Shown: positions 39,301 to 47,118 of the stretch, piece by piece | Position numbering within the stretch: the first letter of the stretch is position 1 | Layout: each line of letters begins with the position of its first letter | Assembly (NCBI GenBank): GCA_014654775.1 | Contig: JACVZW010000036.1 | Location: 1 to 55,656 of the forward strand | Length of the DNA stretch: 55,656 nucleotides | DNA from: Paracoccaceae bacterium | Lineage (GTDB): Bacteria > Pseudomonadota > Alphaproteobacteria > Rhodobacterales > Rhodobacteraceae | Reading direction: 5' to 3' | Notes under the pieces: model-generated | Told to the model about the DNA's origin: nothing | What the model saw: the letters and a program-made list of their open reading frames with translations, nothing else | The model's database searches: none | Program-made: the position numbers and the translations under genes

Positions 39301-42300
39301 GGCTGCCGCCTGAAATCTCGACCACCAGAGGGATCGTGTAGGCCTGCGCGGCGTGGGTTGCGGTCGCTTCCGCGACCAGAAGCTGGGCCTGGCTGCGGCT
39401 GAGGTCCAACTGCGCTGCTCTGGGTGGGGCAGGCTCGAAGAAGCCTCCCGCGCGAAGGGCCTGAGCCGCCTCTTCGGCTGCCCGGCAGATCGCGTCAATG
39501 TCGGCGTCGGTGTGGGCGTCGGACAGAAAGCAGTTCCGCCCTTCCCAGACATAGATGCCGCGAAGGATCAGATGCAGGAAAAAGAGATCGGCGTTGCTGG
39601 TGATCCGGAAACGGAACAGCGAGGCGAAATGCACCACTTCGATCGGGAAGCCATTGGCCGCAAAGTAGGCGTTCAGTCGACTGGCCAGACGCGCTGTCTT
39701 CATGTTCAGTGCGGCGTAAAGCGCAGGTCCGCGGGCTTCGATCTCGGTAAGGGTTGCGGCGGCGGCGGCCATCGACCAGGGGTTCTTGTTGAAGGTGCCG
39801 GCATAGAAGATGCTGGGCTTGTCCGGGGCGCTGTTGTCGCCAAATCCCCATGCGCCGCCGTCCAGATAGTCAAGCCAAGCCGTCTTGCCCGCTATCACAC
39901 CGATTGGCATACCGTTGCCGAGGATCTTGCCGTAGGTCACGAGGTCGGCCTGAACCCCGAACCAACGCTGCGCCCCACCGGCCCCGATGCGGAAGCCGGT
40001 GATCATCTCGTCGAAGATCAGCGCGATGCCCAGCCGGTCGCAGAGCGCGCGCAGCTTGTGCAGGAAGGGACCCGGCTGGCGATCCGGAAAACGGCTCTGC
40101 ACCGGTTCGACCAGGACGGCGGCAAAGCTGCCGGCCCCGGCTTCGATCCGGGCAAGCGCTTCGTCGGCGCCATAGTCAAGGATAGTAAGCTTGCCGACGA
40201 CATCCGCCGGTATCCCGGCGGAAAGCGGTGCCACTTGGCCATCCTTCAGCCCCATGCCAAGCACAAGGTCAGAATGGCCGTGGTATGATCCCTTGAACAG
40301 GGCGATGCCATCGCGCCCGGCCTTGGCCCGGGCGACGCGCAGGGCGGTCATCACCGCTTCGGTTCCGGTCGAGAATATCCCGATCCGCTCGGCCCCGGTT
40401 AGGCGGGTGATGAGTTCGGCAACGCGACCGGTATCGGCGTTTTCCGGACCAAGCGGCGCGTCGCGGTCGAGTTGCGCCTGCATGGCGGTACGCATGAAAG
40501 CGGCGTTGTGGCCGAACATGCGACAGCCAAAACCCATGGTGACGTCGACATAGGTGTTGCCGTCCACATCGGTGACATGGGCACCTTCTCCGCGGTCGAC
40601 GACGATCGAATAGAGCATCTCCTTGAGATACATCTTGAATCCCGCAGACGAGCGCGTATCGGCGAGGATCGGACGCTTGTTGCTGGAAAGCCGTTTCGAT
40701 CCGGCGGTTCGCGACTGATAGGCCGCGATCAATGCGTGCAGATGCTGCGTCTTCCGGGCATCAAGCTGCGGTTCCGGTTCGCGCGTGCGCGGCTGCGGCG
40801 CGATGGGAAACAGCGTGACAGGAAGCCGGGCCGGAACGGTGGCAACCGGCACAGCCTTGGGCGGCTGCGATTGGATGTCGGGCGCAGGACGGCTGACTTG
40901 CGCCGCCACATATGCCGCCAAGATCCCCGTGTTGGTCAACGTCTCGAAGAGTTGCGCCACGCTGACGTCAACGCCAAAGCGGCGCTTCAGGCTTTGGCAG
41001 ATCTCGATCAGAACCAGTGAGTCCGCGCCGAGATCGATGAAACTGCGATGGATCTCAAGCCGGTCGACCGAGATCAGCAGGGCCTGCGCCACGATTTCGC
41101 GCACCGCAACCGGGACATCGACGGGCAGAGGCGCAGGCGCGGCAGGTGCGGGTTCCACCACCGCGGGTGCGAGTGCGACCGACATGGCGGGCGGCACCTC
41201 GACAGTCGCGTGCCAGTAGCGGCTGCGCTGGAATGGATAGCCCGGCAGCGGGCGGCGACGCGCCATGGGCTCAGCGCACAAGGCTTTCACATCCACCGAT
41301 CCACCCAAGGACCAGCTCCTGCCCGCCAGCTGCAAAAGCTGATGGCGGCCCGGGGCCGGGCTGTCGGCCCTGAGGCCCGGTAACATGACCCAGCTGACAC
41401 CAACGGCTGGCAGCGCGGTATCGGTGACCAAGGCCCGAACCGCATCGGGCGCATCATGGCCAAGACGAAGCCGGTCGGGCGCGAATCCGCCGGATGTCAG
41501 CCAGTCCGCCAGTTCGGTGGAGATCTGCCCCGAAAGGTCCAGGCCGATGGTCGGGTCGGGCGCGGCCTGACAAGGAGGCTCTTCGGACAGTGCGAGCAGC
41601 GCCTCTTTCAGGCTTGCGGCGTCATGGGCGACGACAGCGCGCCGCCAGTCAAAGGTACGGCGGCCGGTTGCCAAGGTCAGGGCGATGTCGGCCAGCGGAA
41701 TGTCCGGGTGCGCGCGGACATGCGCTGCCAGGCGTTGTGCTATCCTGGTAAGGGCGGCGGGGCTGCGGGCCGACATTAGAAACAGGGTCGGGCGACGTTC
41801 GGATTGATCGCAGAATTCGACCGCCGGAGCCTCTTCAAGGACCGCATGGGCGTTTGTCCCTCCCATGCCGAAGGAACTGACACCTGCGCGGCGGGGCTTG
41901 GCCTGTCTTGGCCAGCTTTGTGGCCGCGCATCGATCCTGAACCGGGTTGCCGCAAGACCCAAGTGGGGGTTCGGCGTCTGGAAGTGCAGGGTCGGCGGCA
42001 CTATCCCGGCCTCAAGCGCCAAGACGGTCTTGATGAGACCGGTGATCCCGGCGGCCGTCTCAAGATGCCCGACGTGCCCCTTGACCGCGCCAAGCGCAAT
42101 CGGCTCCTGTCCTGGCGCGGCTGGGCCAAACACGCGCGCTAGTGCCGCAAGCTCGACTGGGTCGCCAAGCGCCGTGCCAGTGCCATGTGCTTCGATGTAG
42201 GAAATATCATCGGCCGTCAGCCCGGCGGAGCCAAGGGCCTGAGCGATGACGCTGGCCTGACCTTCAAGCCCCGGAGCTGCAAAACCCGCTTTCAGGCTGC

Positions 42301-43102
42301 CATCGTTGTTGACAGCCGTCCCGCGGATCACCGCCCGGATCGGATCACGATCGCGAAGGGCCGCTCGCAAGGATTTCAACAGAACCACTCCGACGCCGCT
42401 GCCAAAGACCGGCCCGCTGGGGGCGACGTCGAAGGGGCGGCAATGACCGTCGGGCGAAAGGATGCTGCCCGGTTCGTGCAGATACCCCTGGCCGTGCAGA
42501 ACCCGAACCGCCGCTCCCCCGGCAAGCGCCTGCTCGCAGCTTCCGCCTGCAATTGCCTGGCAGGCCATATGCACCGCGACCAGCGAGCTTGAACAGGCGG
42601 TCTGCACCGAAATCGCCGGCCCTTTCAAGTTCAGCCGATAGGCAACCTGACTGGCAATGTAATCCTTGTCATTGCCAAGGATCGCTTCAAGCGAGGGGTC
42701 GAAGGCATTGCTGCCAAGCCGCCAATACTGGCTGAGGTTGGCACTGGCGAAGACGCCGGTAAGAGCCCCATCGGGTTTGACACCCGCGTTTTCAAAGGCC
42801 TCCCAGGCGCATTCCAGAAACAGCCGGATCGCCGGGCTGAGAGCGGTGGCGTCACGGGGCGACAGGCCGAAGAACTCGGCGTCAAAGAGGTCGATGTCGT
42901 CCAGGACCGGCTCGGCAGCGACAAAGTTCGGCTGCGTGCGCAACGATTGGGGAACGCCGGCGGCGTCCAGCTCATCCGGGCCAAGTCGACGGATGCCTTC
43001 GCGCCCGGTCATCAGCATGTCCCAGAACTGGGCGACATCCGCCGCGCCTGGAAAGCGGCCGGAGAGGCCAATGATCGCGATCGGCTCCATCTCCTTGGTC
43101 AC
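36356..43102 (-). CDS. PKS-NRPS hybrid, KS-(no AT)-ACP-aminotransferase-C-A-T
   Basis: A 2248-residue protein. The ketosynthase is complete (TACSSS near 170, HGTGT near 307, KGHVGH near 347). Where an acyltransferase of about 300 residues should follow, only the KS-AT linker and the post-AT linker (PLPGYPFQRSRYW near 625) remain, joined by a short stretch without GHSxG. ACP LGADS is near 695. A PLP aminotransferase of the glutamate-semialdehyde type spans about 790-1230 (YGKILGNGMP with the likely PLP lysine near 1060), as in MycA/ItuA. Then condensation (RHVVADG near 1357, second His kept), adenylation (TSGSTGTPKG near 1820, pocket DARHFSFMI, unassigned) and carrier LGANS near 2200. Expected output: a beta-amino acid built on the upstream thiazole, plus one residue. 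The acidic tail EEWTETL may dock the next protein. Start overlaps the upstream stop (ATGA). Confidence 0.96.
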   Translation of the reverse strand: MTKEMEPIAIIGLSGRFPGAADVAQFWDMLMTGREGIRRLGPDELDAAGVPQSLRTQPNFVAAEPVLDDIDLFDAEFFGLSPRDATALSPAIRLFLECAWEAFENAGVKPDGALTGVFASANLSQYWRLGSNAFDPSLEAILGNDKDYIASQVAYRLNLKGPAISVQTACSSSLVAVHMACQAIAGGSCEQALAGGAAVRVLHGQGYLHEPGSILSPDGHCRPFDVAPSGPVFGSGVGVVLLKSLRAALRDRDPIRAVIRGTAVNNDGSLKAGFAAPGLEGQASVIAQALGSAGLTADDISYIEAHGTGTALGDPVELAALARVFGPAAPGQEPIALGAVKGHVGHLETAAGITGLIKTVLALEAGIVPPTLHFQTPNPHLGLAATRFRIDARPQSWPRQAKPRRAGVSSFGMGGTNAHAVLEEAPAVEFCDQSERRPTLFLMSARSPAALTRIAQRLAAHVRAHPDIPLADIALTLATGRRTFDWRRAVVAHDAASLKEALLALSEEPPCQAAPDPTIGLDLSGQISTELADWLTSGGFAPDRLRLGHDAPDAVRALVTDTALPAVGVSWVMLPGLRADSPAPGRHQLLQLAGRSWSLGGSVDVKALCAEPMARRRPLPGYPFQRSRYWHATVEVPPAMSVALAPAVVEPAPAAPAPLPVDVPVAVREIVAQALLISVDRLEIHRSFIDLGADSLVLIEICQSLKRRFGVDVSVAQLFETLTNTGILAAYVAAQVSRPAPDIQSQPPKAVPVATVPARLPVTLFPIAPQPRTREPEPQLDARKTQHLHALIAAYQSRTAGSKRLSSNKRPILADTRSSAGFKMYLKEMLYSIVVDRGEGAHVTDVDGNTYVDVTMGFGCRMFGHNAAFMRTAMQAQLDRDAPLGPENADTGRVAELITRLTGAERIGIFSTGTEAVMTALRVARAKAGRDGIALFKGSYHGHSDLVLGMGLKDGQVAPLSAGIPADVVGKLTILDYGADEALARIEAGAGSFAAVLVEPVQSRFPDRQPGPFLHKLRALCDRLGIALIFDEMITGFRIGAGGAQRWFGVQADLVTYGKILGNGMPIGVIAGKTAWLDYLDGGAWGFGDNSAPDKPSIFYAGTFNKNPWSMAAAAATLTEIEARGPALYAALNMKTARLASRLNAYFAANGFPIEVVHFASLFRFRITSNADLFFLHLILRGIYVWEGRNCFLSDAHTDADIDAICRAAEEAAQALRAGGFFEPAPPRAAQLDLSRSQAQLLVAEATATHAAQAYTIPLVVEISGGSLDSAWLELALAQVVSRHEALRTVFGTADEPARILPHVWPDLTIKEGLTEAEASLKMAAVIDQGFAAGTPPLKALLCGLTDGRWLLMLALRHVVADGISLDILLSDLAAEYADLAEGQAGYRPSAPGFSAHLAWLDAQRSTPAWAGHLAFWQDRLRAPPQGISLPARSDLPADHAADCLRLLLPLDLSRALKRTAKAHGTTVFALTLAAAQAVLHRVSGDDDLIIGTPVTGRTDPASREVIGFCTHLLPLRSTHPGGMSFADYLTASRSALYAAMAHQDLPFAEILDCLNLPHDPSRPPLLSVTFNMDQPAPMPAMAAVSFRSIPPDQRYASYPLALNMTDLPEGFLLEGRFQTAVYDPAIVARLLDQYTAFLAAVAADPGIAVQAVPLDDHCKTTLSRLSAPMAVEDHGTCLQRIVAAAKAAPDSIAVIAPDRQTTYRDLLAEVESMARALVAEGLGKGDVLAICGPSSARFIAAVLAAERISAPFVLLDPAHGPDRHRAIIVESQAKAVLSLDREPKDIGPVLHWPQTPQAQKTRLPELAGSGDSACIFFTSGSTGTPKGLVGSYGAIAQFIDWQCKAFGVTGTDRVAQLTAVSFDAVLRDIFLPLCHGAAVLIPPEGLLQEPALVPGWLARERASIVHAVPSRVQSWLSAPAADLVALRWLFMSGEPLSPSLIQRWQSQFGSHAQLVNFYGSTETTMIRAFAPVDGRGATSVFSAIDGTELHVMKGDLPCAIGEAGEVVVRTPYRTLGALKGGVAATFVPNPHLADDWLYRSGDLGRALSDGRIEVLGRMDDQVKINGVRVVPAAVKSVLDQQTGVADSVVLTRTGADGTPQLYAWVISADPPASLVPRLRRELFARLGPAFVPRGIAVLTAAPLLPNGKVDRSALITPTENQRTPVPPRTETEAKVAAIWTEVLGLPVGADCDVFTLGANSLSATQALSRMRRDLFADLDLRHLFQLSTPALLAAHLEEDTEEWTETL

Positions 43103-46100
43103 TCCGGCGTCCTTGCGGCAAGGCCGCGGAGCACGCCGGCAAGACTGCGCAGCGTGGGTGCGCCGAAAAGCTCGGCCATGGGCAGCTCGACCCCCAGAGC
43201 TTGCGTGATCTTTCCGCGCAGCTGCACAAGTGTCAGCGAGGTGGCGCCCAGCTCGAAGAAGGGTCGCGTCGGATGTGGCGAGACCCCGCCCATAAGCTCG
43301 GCCAGCAAGGCTGCTACGGTCTGCTCCATGTCATCCGCCACAGGTGGAAGGGGTGCTGTGGGCGGCGTTGTCAGTGCGGCAGCAAGGGCCTTTCGATCGA
43401 CCTTACCGTTCGCTGAAAGGGGAAGACTTGACCAGCGGCGGAACCTTTGCGGCTCCATGTGCCGGGGCAAACGCGTCCGCAGCGCTTGCCTGAGACCGGC
43501 TTCCCAGTCGTGCTGTCCGGCCGTGTATTCGCGCCACTCCTGCGACCAGTCCGCAGAGATCAGCCCCCCGGCAAGCATGTAGACCGGATCGTCCGCCTCG
43601 GGCAGGCGAAGCGCCATCCGAAGTTCTGCCAGATCGACGCCCGCGCCAAGCGGGCACAGCCCGATACCCTGAGCCGGTGCCGCGCGCGCCAGTTCCTGGG
43701 CCATGTGGCCCGCCTCGATCAGGCAGAAATCGCGCCCTGCTCCGGGATAGGCCGGTTCGATGAACGCGCCTCGACCGATCAGGAACAGGGTGAAGCGCGC
43801 GGCGGAGAGCAGGGGCAGATTGACCCCACTGTAAAGATTGACCTCTGGGTCGGCCGCGACGGGATGCAAGGCGAAAGCCTGGGGATCAAGAAAGTATAGC
43901 CCGGGAGGCAGGCCGGTGACCCCATCCTTGCGAACATGCAGCCAGGTCTGCACGGGGTAAAGCGAACCGGCCGAAGGGTATTGACGCTTGGGCAGCGGTG
44001 CCCCCGGCGCCACGGTTGCGGCAAGGCAGGAGAGCAACCCGGAAAGTCCGGCCAGCGGGATCGGCGCATCAAGGAACTGCCGATGGCTTTGCCGCGCGAA
44101 AGGGTTGGGCGATGGCGACAAGGGCAGGGCTATGGCCGGGCCCGTGCTGGCAGGCGGACGCAGCGGTGCCTGCTCCAGCTTCATTTCGGTCGCTCGGCCC
44201 GGTAAGGCAGTTGTGTGTGCGACGGCTGCGACATGGGCGGTCAGAACCGGCGGGTTGCCCTCTGCCGTGACGACGGCGCGCGCGACACCGGGCAGACTTT
44301 CGAGCGAGGCTTCGATCTCGCCGATCTCGATCCGCTGCCCGTTGATCTTGATCTGGAAATCGCTGCGCCCGAGGATGGCGATGGTGCCGTCGGGCCGCCA
44401 GTAGCCCAGATCGCCCGAAAGATATAGCTGTTCGCCCGTCTGTGGATGGGTCACGAACTTCTGTGCCGTCAGGTCGGGGTCGCCGATGTAACCGCGGGCG
44501 AGTCCTGTGCCCGAGATGCAAAGTTCACCCGGAACCCAATCGGGTCGGGGTGCCAGATCCGGCCCCAGCACATGGTAGCGCGCATTTGCCATCGGACGGC
44601 CATAGGGGATCGAAGGCAGCGAGCGATCCACCTCTTCGACCCTGTGGCAGATATCCCAGACGGTGGTTTCCGTCGGACCGCCTGCCGAAATGATCTCGAC
44701 CGGGCCGAACTTGCTGCGGATGCGGTCGGGCAGGTTCAGCGGAATGAAATCGCCCGACAGGATAACCCAGCGCAACCCCTGCGGCACGTCCCTTCCTGTC
44801 GCGAGATGGTCGGTCAGCATGCTCATGAAGGCCGGGACCGAGTTCCAGAGCGTCACAGCCTGCGCCTGCATGAGCGCAGCCCAGGCCGCAGGCTCGCGCA
44901 GGTCCTGAGGGGCGGGCAGCACCAGCGTTCCGCCGGCAAAGGCAAGAACCGCAAAGATGTCGAAGACTGAAAGGTCGTGATGCAGGGCGGTCAGGCCAAG
45001 GGCACGGTCCGTCTCGGTCAGCCCGAACCGCGCAACGACTTCCGACATCCGGTTCACGACGCCCTGATGCGTGATCATTGCACCCTTCGGCTCTCCGGTG
45101 GAGCCCGAGGTGAAAAGCACATAGGCCAGCTGGTCCGGAGAAAGCGCAGGCAGCGCGACCGTTCCCACTGGCTGGGCTGTGGGGTCGACCTCGATCGTCA
45201 CCTGGCCCAACCCCGCTGCGCCCAGGACCACGCGGGCACCGGCGCGTTGCAGGATGCGTCGGTTCCGCTCTACCGGGGCGTCGGGATCCAGGGGGAGGTA
45301 TGCCCCACCCGCCATGAGAACCCCGAAAACCGCGATGCATTGCCCCGCACCCTTGGGCAGGCAGATCGCGACCGGTTCTTCTGGCCTCACCCCGGCAGCC
45401 AGGAGGTCCTGCGCCACCGCAAGCGACGCGGCTTCCAACTGCCGGTAGCTCAGCTCTGCTTCGGCACTGTGGACCGCGGTAGCTTCGGGGGCACGGGCCA
45501 CCTGCTGGCGGAAGGCCTCGACAAGCGTTACCGGCGGTATCGGCGCGTCAGTGGCGTTCGCTGACGCATGCCGCTGCGCCTGACTGGCGGGAACCGGGAT
45601 AGCAAACGGACGGTCGAACGCCGTCTCGTCCCGGAGGAGCAGGGCCAGCACGCCGTCGTAGGCGGCCAGCATGTCCTCTATCAGGTCGAAGGGGTAGACC
45701 CCTTCGGCGACGTCCCAGTGGTAGATCAGCTCGCCCTGATCCTCCATTATCTGGTGGTCGAGATTGCATTGCGGCGTCTGACTGATTGCGTCGACGAGCT
45801 TGCCGCCGAAGAGATGGTTCAGGCTGAAGTCCGCTGCGGTATCCAGAACGAGCGTGCTGGAAAAGACCACTGGCGCCAAGGGGCGGCCGGTCGCGCCCAG
45901 GTGACGCGCCCAGTCCCGCAGCACGGCAACCCCGGGATAGGACCGTTGGTCCAGATCGTCCTGGAGCTGACGATTCAGTGCCCGGGCCTGGGCGACAAAA
46001 CTGTCGCCTTTGGTCAGATCGACTGACAAGGGCGTGACCGAGGTGAAGTCGCCGACGATTCCGTTCACGCCCGGCCCCAGAGGCAGGCGATTGAACAGAG

Positions 46101-47118
46101 TCAGGTTAAGGGTGAACTGTCGGTTGCGGCCGAAGGCGGCAAGCACCTGGGAAAACGCGGTCAGCAGCAGCCCGGACGGCGTGATCCCCCGATGCTGCGC
46201 GGCGGATTTAAGCCGGGCCCAGTCCGGCGCTGCGACACGGCCCCCCAGACGGTAGAAGCGTCCGTTGCCCCCCTTGCCCGAGTTGACCATCGGCAGATCG
46301 GGTGCAGGGGGAAGCTTGGCGATCCGCTGCTGCCAATAGGCCTGCGCCTCCCGGTAGGCGGGGCGTGTTGGAAGCTGGCGTTCGGCCAGGACATAGTCGC
46401 GGAAGGTCAGTGCCAGCGTTGGCAGGGCTGTGTCGGGATCTTGGTAAAGCTGCTGCCATTCCCGGAACAGGATCATCATGCTGAAACTGTCAAGCACGAT
46501 CAGCCCGAGGCTGACATGGATATGACAGGTCCCGCCCGGTAGCCGTGTCAGCTCAACCCAGGACACCGGCCAGCGCCCCAGATCAGGCATGCGATGGGCC
46601 AGTCGGGTGCGGGTTTCGGCAAGACGCGACGCAGGATCGGGAACGCCCGAGAGGTCGTGACAGACAATCCGATAGGGCGGCAGGCCAGAAAGAACCTGCT
46701 GTCGCCCATCGGCCAGCATGACCGCGCGCAGCATGTCATGACGGTCGATCAGGGCCTGCCAGGCTGCCTCAAGCCGACCCAGATCGATGTTTTCACAAGC
46801 AAATTCAAGATAGTAGTGATAGCTGCCGCCGCCCTCGATCCCCGAGGTCGCGCCGATCCAGTAGGCTTCCTGGATTTCGGTAAGCGGGAAGGGCTCATGG
46901 CGACCAGCGGGATCAGGGAAGGCGACAGGCAGGGCCGTGGCCGGACCATCCTGCTGCAAATGGGCAAGCAGGGCCGGTTTTGCCAGTTGCAACCTGTCGC
47001 GCAGCGCCTCGTCCATCGCACCTTGGGCGGCACGGATGCGCAACTGGCTGCCATCCGCCGTGATCTTGATGCCCCGCTCGGCAAGAATGTCCAGCAATTG
47101 GGCGATGTTGTCGTTCAT
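43099..47118 (-). CDS. NRPS, Cy-A(Cys)-Ox-T, first thiazole module
   Basis: A 1339-residue synthetase. Residues 1-60 form a TubC-type docking domain (GIKITADGSQLRI). The cyclization domain follows (FPLTEIQEAYWIG near 79; late motif SQTPQCNLDHQ), but its DxxxxDxxS signature reads GLIVLDSFS near 202, so the first Asp is Gly. Adenylation (TSGSTGEPKG near 672) has pocket DLFNISAVW, nearest to Cys (DLYNLSLIW). An FMN oxidase domain (YPSAGSLYPVQ near 1050) is inserted between A8 and A9. NGKVDRKAL is near 1236 and the carrier motif LGATS near 1290. Expected role: condense the polyketide with Cys, cyclize to thiazoline and oxidise to thiazole. The Gly change raises doubt whether cyclization is done by this domain. 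The protein starts at an ATG overlapping the upstream TGA. Confidence 0.97.
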   Translation of the reverse strand: MNDNIAQLLDILAERGIKITADGSQLRIRAAQGAMDEALRDRLQLAKPALLAHLQQDGPATALPVAFPDPAGRHEPFPLTEIQEAYWIGATSGIEGGGSYHYYLEFACENIDLGRLEAAWQALIDRHDMLRAVMLADGRQQVLSGLPPYRIVCHDLSGVPDPASRLAETRTRLAHRMPDLGRWPVSWVELTRLPGGTCHIHVSLGLIVLDSFSMMILFREWQQLYQDPDTALPTLALTFRDYVLAERQLPTRPAYREAQAYWQQRIAKLPPAPDLPMVNSGKGGNGRFYRLGGRVAAPDWARLKSAAQHRGITPSGLLLTAFSQVLAAFGRNRQFTLNLTLFNRLPLGPGVNGIVGDFTSVTPLSVDLTKGDSFVAQARALNRQLQDDLDQRSYPGVAVLRDWARHLGATGRPLAPVVFSSTLVLDTAADFSLNHLFGGKLVDAISQTPQCNLDHQIMEDQGELIYHWDVAEGVYPFDLIEDMLAAYDGVLALLLRDETAFDRPFAIPVPASQAQRHASANATDAPIPPVTLVEAFRQQVARAPEATAVHSAEAELSYRQLEAASLAVAQDLLAAGVRPEEPVAICLPKGAGQCIAVFGVLMAGGAYLPLDPDAPVERNRRILQRAGARVVLGAAGLGQVTIEVDPTAQPVGTVALPALSPDQLAYVLFTSGSTGEPKGAMITHQGVVNRMSEVVARFGLTETDRALGLTALHHDLSVFDIFAVLAFAGGTLVLPAPQDLREPAAWAALMQAQAVTLWNSVPAFMSMLTDHLATGRDVPQGLRWVILSGDFIPLNLPDRIRSKFGPVEIISAGGPTETTVWDICHRVEEVDRSLPSIPYGRPMANARYHVLGPDLAPRPDWVPGELCISGTGLARGYIGDPDLTAQKFVTHPQTGEQLYLSGDLGYWRPDGTIAILGRSDFQIKINGQRIEIGEIEASLESLPGVARAVVTAEGNPPVLTAHVAAVAHTTALPGRATEMKLEQAPLRPPASTGPAIALPLSPSPNPFARQSHRQFLDAPIPLAGLSGLLSCLAATVAPGAPLPKRQYPSAGSLYPVQTWLHVRKDGVTGLPPGLYFLDPQAFALHPVAADPEVNLYSGVNLPLLSAARFTLFLIGRGAFIEPAYPGAGRDFCLIEAGHMAQELARAAPAQGIGLCPLGAGVDLAELRMALRLPEADDPVYMLAGGLISADWSQEWREYTAGQHDWEAGLRQALRTRLPRHMEPQRFRRWSSLPLSANGKVDRKALAAALTTPPTAPLPPVADDMEQTVAALLAELMGGVSPHPTRPFFELGATSLTLVQLRGKITQALGVELPMAELFGAPTLRSLAGVLRGLAARTPE

